A program made the translations under genes and the position numbers. The notes under the pieces were generated by a model. That model worked only from the letters and a program-made list of their open reading frames with translations, was not told where the DNA came from and did no database searches. Shown piece by piece: positions 32,788 to 41,866 of a DNA stretch of 64,000 bases (within the stretch, counting starts at the first letter, position 1; each line of letters begins with the position of its first letter). The stretch is from contig JAEWSP010000018.1 in assembly GCA_023459795.1 (NCBI GenBank), positions 65,901-129,900 of the forward strand, read 5' to 3'. The DNA is from Bacillota bacterium (GTDB lineage Bacteria > Bacillota_I > Bacilli_A > RFN20 > CAG-288).

Positions 32788-35700
32788 ATGAAGAAACAAT
32801 TCTTGTCGTTCTTGTCCGTCCTGGGCACCCTTGCGATGGGGTCCTGGATGAACCAAGCAAAAACAGTCGATCTTTCTGTTCTGTCCCAGAAGGACAATAC
32901 AGATTACATTGTTTTGGTGGAAGGAAAAGACGCTCTGACTCAGGAAAAGGTTCTTTCCCAGATCAAGTATCAGCTTTCTGCTGATTCCTACACCATCACG
33001 AACCAGTATCACACCGTCATGAACGGATTCGCTATCTCGCTCAAGAACGGTTCTGATGCAGACAAGATCAAAGCTATTTCCGGCGTCGAGACCATGGAGA
33101 TTGCTCATACCTATGCTGCTCCGGAAGATGTTTCCGGACTGACTGCTGGAACGGACACTTCCGAAATCAACAACACTGCGACGATGGGCCTGAAGCTTGG
33201 AAACTATTCCAGCGAAACGATGCGGGCTACGGATGGAGAGATCCAGACTGCGTTAGGAAAAGACAACACGTTTGCCAATGCCAAGGGCAAGGGCATCACG
33301 ATCGGTATCATCGATACCGGCCTTTATCTGAACCAGGTCGAAGGAACCAGCGCAAGAGCTACTGCCGAATCGGAAGGCGCCACCTGCGAAAAGGATACTT
33401 CCATCAAGTACAACCTCAATCCGGCTGCTTTCCGTGCCACTTCGGATGTTACGGAAACCCTTAGCCAGAGTGCTTTGGATACCCAGTTTGCCGAAGCCGG
33501 CGGAGAAGATTATTTCACTTATGTGAATAAGAAGGTTCCGTTTGCCCGTAACTATGCAGACCAAACCAAGGATGTCACTCCGGGAAAAGCCGGCGAACAC
33601 GGAACGCACGTTGCTTCCCTTGCCGCTGCTAACGGTACGGATTTCTCCGGTATTGCTCCGAATGCCCAGATTGCTGTTCTCAAGGTCTTCTCTGCAAATT
33701 CTGCAGGTGGAGCCGGAGAGCCTGCAATTATTGCTGCTCTGGAAGACGCTGCCAAGCTGAAGCTGGATATCGTCAACCTTTCTCTTGGTACTGACCTTAC
33801 CGATTTTGACGATACTATTTCCAACAGTACTTTCCAGGCAGTCCAAGGCGCTTCGGATGCCGGCGTCATCGTTAACTACTCCGCCGGAAACGCCGGAAAA
33901 TCCAACTTCAACAGTGCTACCGGCTATGCCGACTATACGACCAGCACCGTAGAGCCGAGCATGATCGGTTCCTCTTCCCTTTATGACGAAAAGGCCAACA
34001 TCATCGCTGCTACTACTCCGGAGAAGGCATTCTATTCTTCTATTCTCCTTGCTTACGGAGAAGCTCTTTCTTATTCCGATCAGATCATCAAGAGAAACGT
34101 CAAGGGCCAGCAGGATGATGTTGCTGTCGAACACAAGATCACCGATCTTCTTGGAACGGAAAGCTCGAAGCAGATTCCGTTTGTCCGTATTCCGGGACTT
34201 GGAACGGATTCCGATTTCCAGCAGTCCATGGTCAACAACAGCAAGGATCCTACCGATGCCAATGCCAAAAAGACTTATCTGAACGGCAAGGTTGCTGTCA
34301 TCGATAGAGGCAGCTGCACCTTCGTTGAGAAGATCGACAACGCCATGGCCTATGGTGCAGCGGGTGTTATTGTTATCAATAACCTTCCGGGTGCCGTCAG
34401 CATGAACATGGATATTTCCACCGATATCGATGCTATAGGCGGTCCGAACGGCATTCCGGTCGGCTTCACTGCTCTTTCTTCCAGCACTCCGCTTAAGGGT
34501 GATGCCGGTGGCAATGGAGAATTCCAGCTTGCCAAGAACCAGGTCGAGACTGCTCCGGATGGAAACGCCTATTCTGATTTCACTTCCAACGGATCTACTT
34601 ATAACCTGGATTTCAATCCTACGATCTCTGCTCCGGGCTCCCTCATCATGGGTGCCATCGATGCACAGACTGTCGGATATGAGTCTACTAATCCGACTGG
34701 TTCTTCTTATCTCTCCGGATATGAATATATGTCCGGTACTTCCATGGCTGCTCCGAACTTCACTGGCGCTCTTGCCAATGCTCTTTCCCAGGCCAAGGCT
34801 GGTTTCGGAACCGGCACTGCTATGACCGATACGGCTTTTGCCGCCTACAAGAAGAATGTTTCTGCCATGGCTATGTCCACCGCAGATCAGATTCACGGAT
34901 ATAACGACTCTACTGTTGCCGCTTCTCCGCGTCTTCAGGGTGCAGGCCGTGTCAATGTCAGCCGTATCCTTTCTGCCAACGCTTATGTCACCTCTACCCT
35001 GAATGACAACACCGGCGAAATGAATGCAAATGCTGCTAACACGGTCATCACGAATTCTCAGGCTAAGGCTGAACTTAAGAATGATGGATCCCTCCACCAG
35101 GAAGACCTTTCCGATGCTACCAAGGAAGCAAGCATTGTTATTCCTTATACTATTCATAACGATTCTTCCGAAGAAAGAACTTATACTCCTACTACTTCTG
35201 TCATGATTCCTAACCTCCGTATCCAGTATTCTTCCGAAGATGAAGCAGCAAACAAGAAGAATAGTGTTGCTTCCCAGGATAAGATTCCTGACGGACTGAA
35301 GGATAAGGCTACTGTTTCTACCGATGATGACAAGATTGCCGATGTTGCAGGAACTCCTGTTACTGTTCCTGCCAACGGCACGAAGAATGGAACCATCGAA
35401 GTCCGTATCGACAATATTTCCTTCACCAAGAAGTGGAACAAGCACAATGCCGATGAGACGATGACTCTCCGGGAATACTACAACAAGTACTTCTCCGAAG
35501 CCGGTGGATCCTTCGTTGAAGGCTATGTTACCTTCAATGCTACGGGCGACACCTCTGCTACGAAGGCCAAGCAGCTTTCCCTTCCTTATATGGGATTCTA
35601 TGGCGACTATACGAAGGGCAAGATCGTCGAAGACTTCGACTTCGAAAAGGATACTACCAAGGAAGTCTATACTTCCGATATGATCGATGCCTATATGCAG

Positions 35701-37140
35701 GGGCTGAACGAACAGTACAAGAAGAAGAATGCCTATTCTGCATCTGCTATTGTCGGTGCCAAGGCCAAGGTCACTGATCTTTCCAAGGTTGGAACCTTCG
35801 ATACTTCAATTTCCTATAACGATACGGCTTACCGTAACCTAGTTCAGCCGGGCGACAACACGACTCTTTATGCTGGCGCTCCTGGAAAGTCCAACTTCAT
35901 CGTTGCTTCCTTCTTCGTCCTCCGTTCTGCTTCTAGCGCAACCTGGACTCTGAAGAAGAAGGGCAGCTCCACTGTCACGAGTTCCGGAAACGTCACGGAT
36001 GCCTACTTCTATAGCAGTCTTGGCGGATATATGGATTCCGGTGATGCCAGTATGGGCTTGATGAAGTCCTGGCTTGTCACCCAAAGCAGTGAAACAAATC
36101 CTTATTGCCTCCATCGCGGTATTGCCCAGATTGATCTGAACTCTGTGGACGAAGGCGAATACACTCTGGATTTCACTTTCACGGGAAGAGCCAATACTTA
36201 CACTTCCTCTCATACCAGCTGGACGAATAAGGAAACGAAGCAGACCAAGGAGTACACGGTCTTCGTCGACAAGACCGCTCCGGTCTTCTCGTCTGCAGCC
36301 GTTAAGACTGTGGATATGGGAGGCGTTGCTACAGACGTCATCCACACCGTCTTCCAGAACGCCGACTTCATTGCTGATTCCGGATCCATCGATGATGTCG
36401 AATTGGTCGATGGTTCTTCCGATCTCTACTATGATGATCTGATCCTTACGGATGCCATCAAGGAGAGAGGATATGTCGTTCTCCGTGGTATCGATAAGGC
36501 CGGAAACGAATCCCGTTATCTCTTCCACCTCGATGATTCCTTCTCCTGGGGATTAGGCGGAGACTTCTTCGATACGACTACCAATTATGACTTCAGCGGA
36601 ACCTATGCTTCCGGTTCGGATACTTCCGTCATCTACTCTTTCCAGATTACCAAGGGCAGCAAGGCCATCAAGACCTTCGGTTCCGACTATTCCGGTGATT
36701 TCTCCGTTGTCTTCAACGTCGGTGCCGGACTGAGCAAGGATGATCTTGAAATCAACATCAATTCCGCTTCCGCTAACCTTACTTCCAGCCAGTTCGAATA
36801 TGATGCCACTACCGGATATGTATTCATCCCGCTCAATCTCAAGACGAACAAAGTCAGCAACGGCAGTCTGACGATCGAAATCAACTATGCTGTTGTCGCT
36901 CCTGGCAACAAACCGATTACAGGAGCTGACTATGATCCTAGCAACCCGTCCGGTGATGATACTTCCTCCTCCTCTTCTTCCAGCACCGGCTCCGCTTCTT
37001 CTTCCTCTTCCTCGGATTCTTCCAAGGATGATTCGAAGGGTCTTCCGGGATGGGGCATTGCCCTGATTTCTGTCGGATCCGTCGCTGGTCTTGGGGGTAT
37101 TGGAACCCTGGTTGTTTTCCTCCTCAAGAAGCATAAGTAG
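32788..37140 (+). CDS. Large cell-surface subtilase (S8, C5a-peptidase/lactocepin type)
   Basis: The 1450-residue secreted protease has a signal peptide (about 1-24), an I9-type propeptide (about 38-110), and a catalytic domain with Asp176 (IIDTG), His271 (EHGTHVAS) and Ser652 (GTSMAAP). A protease-associated (PA) domain is inserted between His and Ser (about 470-560, with GAAGVIVINN). Fn3-like and other beta domains follow (about 760-1400), then a Ser- and Asp-rich linker and a C-terminal membrane helix with a KKHK end. This layout matches lactocepin and C5a-peptidase relatives, but the C-terminus is a membrane anchor and not LPxTG. GGGAGG lies before the ATG. It probably degrades extracellular protein whose peptides the Opp system imports. 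Confidence 0.93.
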   Translation: MKKQFLSFLSVLGTLAMGSWMNQAKTVDLSVLSQKDNTDYIVLVEGKDALTQEKVLSQIKYQLSADSYTITNQYHTVMNGFAISLKNGSDADKIKAISGVETMEIAHTYAAPEDVSGLTAGTDTSEINNTATMGLKLGNYSSETMRATDGEIQTALGKDNTFANAKGKGITIGIIDTGLYLNQVEGTSARATAESEGATCEKDTSIKYNLNPAAFRATSDVTETLSQSALDTQFAEAGGEDYFTYVNKKVPFARNYADQTKDVTPGKAGEHGTHVASLAAANGTDFSGIAPNAQIAVLKVFSANSAGGAGEPAIIAALEDAAKLKLDIVNLSLGTDLTDFDDTISNSTFQAVQGASDAGVIVNYSAGNAGKSNFNSATGYADYTTSTVEPSMIGSSSLYDEKANIIAATTPEKAFYSSILLAYGEALSYSDQIIKRNVKGQQDDVAVEHKITDLLGTESSKQIPFVRIPGLGTDSDFQQSMVNNSKDPTDANAKKTYLNGKVAVIDRGSCTFVEKIDNAMAYGAAGVIVINNLPGAVSMNMDISTDIDAIGGPNGIPVGFTALSSSTPLKGDAGGNGEFQLAKNQVETAPDGNAYSDFTSNGSTYNLDFNPTISAPGSLIMGAIDAQTVGYESTNPTGSSYLSGYEYMSGTSMAAPNFTGALANALSQAKAGFGTGTAMTDTAFAAYKKNVSAMAMSTADQIHGYNDSTVAASPRLQGAGRVNVSRILSANAYVTSTLNDNTGEMNANAANTVITNSQAKAELKNDGSLHQEDLSDATKEASIVIPYTIHNDSSEERTYTPTTSVMIPNLRIQYSSEDEAANKKNSVASQDKIPDGLKDKATVSTDDDKIADVAGTPVTVPANGTKNGTIEVRIDNISFTKKWNKHNADETMTLREYYNKYFSEAGGSFVEGYVTFNATGDTSATKAKQLSLPYMGFYGDYTKGKIVEDFDFEKDTTKEVYTSDMIDAYMQGLNEQYKKKNAYSASAIVGAKAKVTDLSKVGTFDTSISYNDTAYRNLVQPGDNTTLYAGAPGKSNFIVASFFVLRSASSATWTLKKKGSSTVTSSGNVTDAYFYSSLGGYMDSGDASMGLMKSWLVTQSSETNPYCLHRGIAQIDLNSVDEGEYTLDFTFTGRANTYTSSHTSWTNKETKQTKEYTVFVDKTAPVFSSAAVKTVDMGGVATDVIHTVFQNADFIADSGSIDDVELVDGSSDLYYDDLILTDAIKERGYVVLRGIDKAGNESRYLFHLDDSFSWGLGGDFFDTTTNYDFSGTYASGSDTSVIYSFQITKGSKAIKTFGSDYSGDFSVVFNVGAGLSKDDLEININSASANLTSSQFEYDATTGYVFIPLNLKTNKVSNGSLTIEINYAVVAPGNKPITGADYDPSNPSGDDTSSSSSSSTGSASSSSSSDSSKDDSKGLPGWGIALISVGSVAGLGGIGTLVVFLLKKHK

Positions 37141-37148
37141 AAAAGGTA

Positions 37149-37182
37149 AAGCAAGGATCCGGGTTACCTCGGATCCTTGCTT
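37149..37182 (+). terminator. Strong hairpin after the subtilase gene, without a good T-run
   Basis: AAGCAAGGATCCG (37149-37161) pairs perfectly with CGGATCCTTGCTT (37170-37182). The sequence after it (ATGGTTTAAG) is not a T-run, so it may slow decay or attenuate transcription. It ends only 13 bases before the DUF3899 gene ATG. Confidence 0.6.
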
Positions 37183-37195
37183 ATGGTTTAAGAAA

Positions 37196-37582
37196 ATGTT
37201 CCTGAATGACTTCTGGAAGAGCTTGATCACCTGGTCTTCTCTTGTTCTTCTCTCCTTGGCGGTTGTTCTTCCCCTGACGTTTACGAAAGCTGTAACCCTC
37301 TCCAACTCCTGTCTGATCCCGGGGATTACCTATCTTGGCATCGCCTGCTTCTCCTTCATCCACAGAAAAGGAATCTTCGATATCTTCGAATATCAGTTCA
37401 CGAACTGGGGCAATTCCTTCCGCAAGGGCAGTCCAAAGAAATACGATACTGCCAGTGACTACCATCTAGCAATGGACGAGAAGCGAAGCGAACATATGTT
37501 CCCCTATCTTCCCTTCCTTGCTGTCGGTGCCGTATATGTAATTCTTTCGATTCTCTTCGCTTATGTGTCTACTGGATATTAA
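37196..37582 (+). CDS. DUF3899-like small membrane protein
   Basis: The 128-residue protein has a first hydrophobic pair (SLITWSSLVLLSLAVVLPLTF and GITYLGIACFSFI), then a polar segment with GIFDIFEYQFTNW, and a final membrane helix (FLAVGAVYVILSILFAYVS). The order and the FD..EY pattern are those of DUF3899 proteins of Bacilli, whose role is unknown. The frame is open back to 37091, inside the subtilase gene. The ATG at 37196 gives the family-type start but has no Shine-Dalgarno sequence and lies directly behind a strong hairpin. It may depend on read-through from the subtilase gene. Confidence 0.65.
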   Translation: MFLNDFWKSLITWSSLVLLSLAVVLPLTFTKAVTLSNSCLIPGITYLGIACFSFIHRKGIFDIFEYQFTNWGNSFRKGSPKKYDTASDYHLAMDEKRSEHMFPYLPFLAVGAVYVILSILFAYVSTGY

Positions 37583-37678
37583 AAAATCCCTTCTCTAAAG
37601 GGAAGGTGCGATATGTTATTATAAAGAATACGCTGTTTGTTTTATGGGTAGCAGTGGAAAATAAAGGAGGAGTTCCTT

Positions 37679-40600
37679 ATGAAAAAATCAACACGTACGA
37701 GTCTCACGATGATCGCCATGCTTTCTGCCTTCGGCTTTATGGCTTCTGGCTGCAAGAAGACGGAAGCAACGTCTTCTACTTCCGGAACCGGAAGCAATCC
37801 GTCTGCGGATTCTTCCAGCACCCCGGTTGTCAGCCGTATCCGTATCAAGTATAAGGGCGGCAGCATCGATGATGGCGCCAACCAGAAAGTTTTCATCGGG
37901 GAAACTGTTGATCAGTTCACCGTTACGGGAGCATCTTCCGTTTCCTATACCTCCTCGGATACCGGAGTTCTCGATATCAGCAACATCAACGGTCTTCTTA
38001 CTCCGAAAACGGTCGGAACGGCAGATATCACTGTTGTTGCCGACACCAAGACTGTTGTTGTCCACTTTACCGTTGAAAAGCCTGGCATCACCGCTGGTGG
38101 TAAGTCTTATGCTACCGTCGACTACAACGAAAAAGCCAATATTCTGGCTACCCTTGAGAAGTATGCCGTCAATAACTACCTGACTGGTATCACGATGTTC
38201 TCGGATGCCGGACATGTTGTTTACAACAACCGCTATGTTCCGACTCCGTCGGAAAACATCTCCGGCTACGGCTGGGGAACGATGCGTGAAGGTGCTCTCC
38301 AGAAGGATGCTTCCGGAAACATCATCACTTTACCGAAGTCCCTTGCCAAGGATCTCGGAAGTGCTTTAGCCGGCCCGGCAACGGATAAGAATCCGCTCCA
38401 CTACTATACGACTGGTACGACTGCCCTTCCGAAGGGCGCCAATGCTATGGATGCAACCGGCACCGATGTTTCGGATGTCTCTTCCCATACCAACTGCGGC
38501 TATTATGCAACCCGTCTCAACAGCGACAACAACGGATACGAGTGGTATCCGCAGCTTGCCAAGGACAAGATCAAGATCAGCCAGACAGAGACGAAGGACA
38601 ATTCCCGTCCTACCGCTCTTAATGAATCGTATCAGCCTGTCGCTGATTCGGATGATTCCGCCAATTACAACACGAGATGGAGAGTCTATCTCAAGACCGG
38701 AGATGATGCTCCGACTTATGCAACCGGATATCCTACCGGCAATTTCAACGGACGAAAGGTAACGCTTGACGACTATCTCACTCCTATCAAGTTCCTTCTC
38801 ACCGGCTGGAACAACCAGTACAGAGCTGCCGAAACGACAGTCGGTATTTCCGGACTTGCCGGAACTGCCGAATATCTTAGCCACACCTCCAAGAAGCCGA
38901 CCACTAACCCCAATGATGGAAATGCACATTGGGATCTTTGGGATGAGACTGCCTGGAAGAAGTACATCACCGATAAGGGATACATCAAGACCGGAACAGA
39001 TGATAACGGCAACGAATATATCGACTTCACTTTGAACTATGCCTGCACCCAGTTCTATGCCATGTATTATCTTTCTTCTTCCTTCTATTCTCCACTTCCG
39101 GCAGACTTCCTCGAAATCTGGGAAGCAGACGGAGACTACTTCGGAAAGGGAACCCATGGTTCGGATACTCCGGTCCAGACGATGATCGGCGTCGGTCCGT
39201 ACTATATTTCCACATGGGATTCGACGAAGATGGCTTACTCCCGCAATCCATATTATGACAATGCGGAAGAGGTTGTTGATGGCAACACCCGTAAGATCTA
39301 CCAGATTCCGGGCTTTGCGGAATACAAGCAGAACGGCGGCGCATCGGGAACTACTGCCTCTGATGTTATCTGCCAGTATTTTGAAGCCGGCCAGGTAGAT
39401 GCCTTTGCTCCGAACAAGGATCAGATCAAGAATACCTACAAGAATGAAACGGGATCTTCCAGTTCCGGTGTCAACTGGCATATGTATAAGACCAAGGGAT
39501 CCGCAAACTTCAAGCTCAACGTCAACTCTACTACCGGAGATCAGTGGAACAAGTTCTTCGGAACTTCCGGCTCTGTCTATGCTCATTCCAGCAGTGACAC
39601 AAGCGCCAGGGTTGCGGAAAGAGATGCTAAGTTCTATCTCAGCAATTCGGACTTCCTGGATTTCCTGAACTATTCCATCAACCGTCCGGCTATGGCCCAA
39701 GCGCGTGGTATGGATGTTGAACAGGCCACGCAGGAGTATTTCTCCGACAACTATATGATCGATCCGGAGAACGGTGTTTCCTATAATTCCACCGCTGTTC
39801 ATCAGTCCGTTCTTGCTGACCGTCACAACGATGGCAAGGGAACGGATTCCTTTACTGCCGGTTATGATCAGAATGCCGCCTATGCTTCCCTCGACAAGTT
39901 CCTGACTATGGTCGACGGGAACTCCGCACTTCAGAGCAAGCTTAAGCCTGCTGGTGGCACTGGAACTGCTGGTTCCTCTGCTAACCCCTACAAGATTACA
40001 ATCGAGATGAGCTGGATGAATCAGAGCGACTCTACGGATTACAGCGATCTTTGGGGTACGGATACGGACGGAGGCAAGAGCATCAGGGGTATCTTTGCCA
40101 AGGTCTGCAAGGAGAAGAAGCACCACTATGTTCTTGATATCCAGGAACCTTCCCCGGATGCGGATTACAACGTTGTCTATACGAAGATGGAGCACGGCGA
40201 ATATGATCTTGGTTTCGGAGCCATTTCCGGAAACGATCTTAACCCTCTCAACTTCTTCGAAGTCCTGAAGTCCGACAACTCTTCCGGATTCACCCTCAAC
40301 TGGAGCAAGGATACTTCCGAGAGACAGGCGGAAAGCCCGATCGTCTATGATGGTCAGACTTGGTCTTTCGATTCTCTCTGGCAGGCTGCCGATACTTCCG
40401 TTGCCATCGATGGCAACGGCGATATTGCTAAGGCCAAGCTTGTTTCTACTCCTATTAAGCAAATTACTCTAGACGGAACTGCTGCTGCCTGCAAGGTTAC
40501 CACCAAGTCCATCAAGGATGCCGGCGGAACCATCACCGATATGTCTCTTACGAACGGAGACCAGGTCCGTAACGTTTCCTTCACCGACGACCAGATTGCT

Positions 40601-40789
40601 GCTGCAAATACCGGAAACAGCTTCGATGTTGTTGTCCCGGCTATCATGAACGAGGCTGCGGATTCTGATTCCAACAATGTTGGGACCTGCCTGTCAGCCC
40701 GTCTTGTCATCAAGTACAGCATCTCCATCAACGGCAAACTGACCACTTTGAATTCCACGCTCACCCTTCCTACTGGCGCCTCCTTCTAA
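37679..40789 (+). CDS. oppA: Oligopeptide ABC transporter substrate-binding lipoprotein (OppA-like)
   Basis: The 1036-residue lipoprotein has a signal peptide and lipobox (FMASGC), a Ser-rich linker, and a small Ig-like domain (about 55-140, with SYTSSDTGVLDIS). A very long family-5 substrate-binding domain follows, with blocks such as NPLHYYTTGTTALP, GVGPYYISTWD and YSRNPYYDN. It is nearly twice the usual OppA length of about 540-600. Long forms are common in Mollicutes-related bacteria. AAGGAGG lies before the ATG. oppB starts 24 bases after the stop, so it is the first gene of a complete oppABCDF operon. It should catch peptides outside the cell and deliver them to OppBC. Confidence 0.88.
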   Translation: MKKSTRTSLTMIAMLSAFGFMASGCKKTEATSSTSGTGSNPSADSSSTPVVSRIRIKYKGGSIDDGANQKVFIGETVDQFTVTGASSVSYTSSDTGVLDISNINGLLTPKTVGTADITVVADTKTVVVHFTVEKPGITAGGKSYATVDYNEKANILATLEKYAVNNYLTGITMFSDAGHVVYNNRYVPTPSENISGYGWGTMREGALQKDASGNIITLPKSLAKDLGSALAGPATDKNPLHYYTTGTTALPKGANAMDATGTDVSDVSSHTNCGYYATRLNSDNNGYEWYPQLAKDKIKISQTETKDNSRPTALNESYQPVADSDDSANYNTRWRVYLKTGDDAPTYATGYPTGNFNGRKVTLDDYLTPIKFLLTGWNNQYRAAETTVGISGLAGTAEYLSHTSKKPTTNPNDGNAHWDLWDETAWKKYITDKGYIKTGTDDNGNEYIDFTLNYACTQFYAMYYLSSSFYSPLPADFLEIWEADGDYFGKGTHGSDTPVQTMIGVGPYYISTWDSTKMAYSRNPYYDNAEEVVDGNTRKIYQIPGFAEYKQNGGASGTTASDVICQYFEAGQVDAFAPNKDQIKNTYKNETGSSSSGVNWHMYKTKGSANFKLNVNSTTGDQWNKFFGTSGSVYAHSSSDTSARVAERDAKFYLSNSDFLDFLNYSINRPAMAQARGMDVEQATQEYFSDNYMIDPENGVSYNSTAVHQSVLADRHNDGKGTDSFTAGYDQNAAYASLDKFLTMVDGNSALQSKLKPAGGTGTAGSSANPYKITIEMSWMNQSDSTDYSDLWGTDTDGGKSIRGIFAKVCKEKKHHYVLDIQEPSPDADYNVVYTKMEHGEYDLGFGAISGNDLNPLNFFEVLKSDNSSGFTLNWSKDTSERQAESPIVYDGQTWSFDSLWQAADTSVAIDGNGDIAKAKLVSTPIKQITLDGTAAACKVTTKSIKDAGGTITDMSLTNGDQVRNVSFTDDQIAAANTGNSFDVVVPAIMNEAADSDSNNVGTCLSARLVIKYSISINGKLTTLNSTLTLPTGASF

Positions 40790-40813
40790 TTTCAAAGAAT
40801 CCAGCCACTTGAA

Positions 40814-41866
40814 ATGTCGTACACTTTAAAATACACGCTGAAGAGAATCCTCCTCATGCTGCTGACGCTGTTCCTGATCCTGAGTCTCACTTTCTTCCTC
40901 ATCAAGATGCTTCCGGACAGCGCCATGGCCGGCATGAAGCCGCAGCAGTACGCTTACTGCAACGACCAGGTTTCGAAAGGCTTCTTCGTCGTTTCCGATA
41001 TCGAACGCTTTGACCTCGGCAATCCTGTCCTGACCTATCAGGACGACATTACCGGAGCCATCAAGTATTTCTATCGCCGCCCGGTTATCCTCCAGTATGG
41101 TTCCTGGCTGCAGGGTATCTTTACCCGCTGGGATTGGGGAGAATCGACTGCTTATGCTCCTGGAAGAACAGCTATCAACATTATCTCCAGCAGCCTTAAG
41201 CCTACGGTCCTAGTCAACCTTATTTCTTTGCTGTTCACCCTTCCGTTTGGTTTCCTGTTCGGTATCTGGGCTGCCCTGAAGAAGGACAAGCCGACCGATT
41301 ACATCATTTCTACTTTGGTTATGGTCTTCATCTCCGTTCCTTCCTTCATCACGATTACGCTTCTTCTTTCCTGGTTCGGCTTCGACCTCAAGTGGCTTCC
41401 GACAAGATGGCCGGATGCCGGTGCGCCGGCCGGAGAAGTCGTCAAAGGATACATCATCCCTGTCCTCTCCTTAGGCTTTGGTACGATTGCCGGATTCACA
41501 CGTTATACAAGAGCCGAACTTACCGAAGTCATGTCCAGTGACTTCCTGCTTTTGGCAAGGACAAAGGGCCTTTCCAAGACTCAGTGCGTCGTCCGCCATG
41601 CTCTTAGAAACTCCATGGTTCCGATTATTCCGATGGTCATCGGACAGTTCATTTCGATTCTTTCCGGTTCTATCGTTCTGGAAGGCATTTATGCCATTCC
41701 TGGAATCGGTTCCCTCTTCATCGACTGCATCAACCTGAAGGATTACGAACTTCTTCTTGCGGATATGGCGGTCTTTACCACGATCAACCTTGTCGCCAAC
41801 CTGCTCGTCGATCTCAGCTATGGATTGGTCGATCCTAGAATTCGAATGGGGGCTAAGGCAAAATGA
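40814..41866 (+). CDS. oppB: Oligopeptide ABC transporter permease OppB
   Basis: The 350-residue inner permease has about six membrane segments and the conserved EAA loop for contact with the ATPase (EVMSSDFLLLARTKGLSKTQ), followed by the typical VVRHALRNSMVPI segment. It begins with SYTLKYTLKRILLMLLTLFLILSLTFFLIKM-type residues forming the first helix. A loop of about 75 residues after the first helix is somewhat longer than in OppB of other bacteria. The TGA stop overlaps the oppC ATG (ATGA at 41863), so the two permease genes are translationally coupled. Assignment as OppB and not DppB rests on operon context. Confidence 0.93.
   Translation: MSYTLKYTLKRILLMLLTLFLILSLTFFLIKMLPDSAMAGMKPQQYAYCNDQVSKGFFVVSDIERFDLGNPVLTYQDDITGAIKYFYRRPVILQYGSWLQGIFTRWDWGESTAYAPGRTAINIISSSLKPTVLVNLISLLFTLPFGFLFGIWAALKKDKPTDYIISTLVMVFISVPSFITITLLLSWFGFDLKWLPTRWPDAGAPAGEVVKGYIIPVLSLGFGTIAGFTRYTRAELTEVMSSDFLLLARTKGLSKTQCVVRHALRNSMVPIIPMVIGQFISILSGSIVLEGIYAIPGIGSLFIDCINLKDYELLLADMAVFTTINLVANLLVDLSYGLVDPRIRMGAKAK

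Noticed and set aside
33253..35445. 730-codon minus-strand frame antisense to the surface subtilase
   Set aside because: It is a shadow caused by codon bias in the plus-strand gene, which has an intact catalytic triad and signal peptide; similar long shadows oppose oppA, oppC and oppF.
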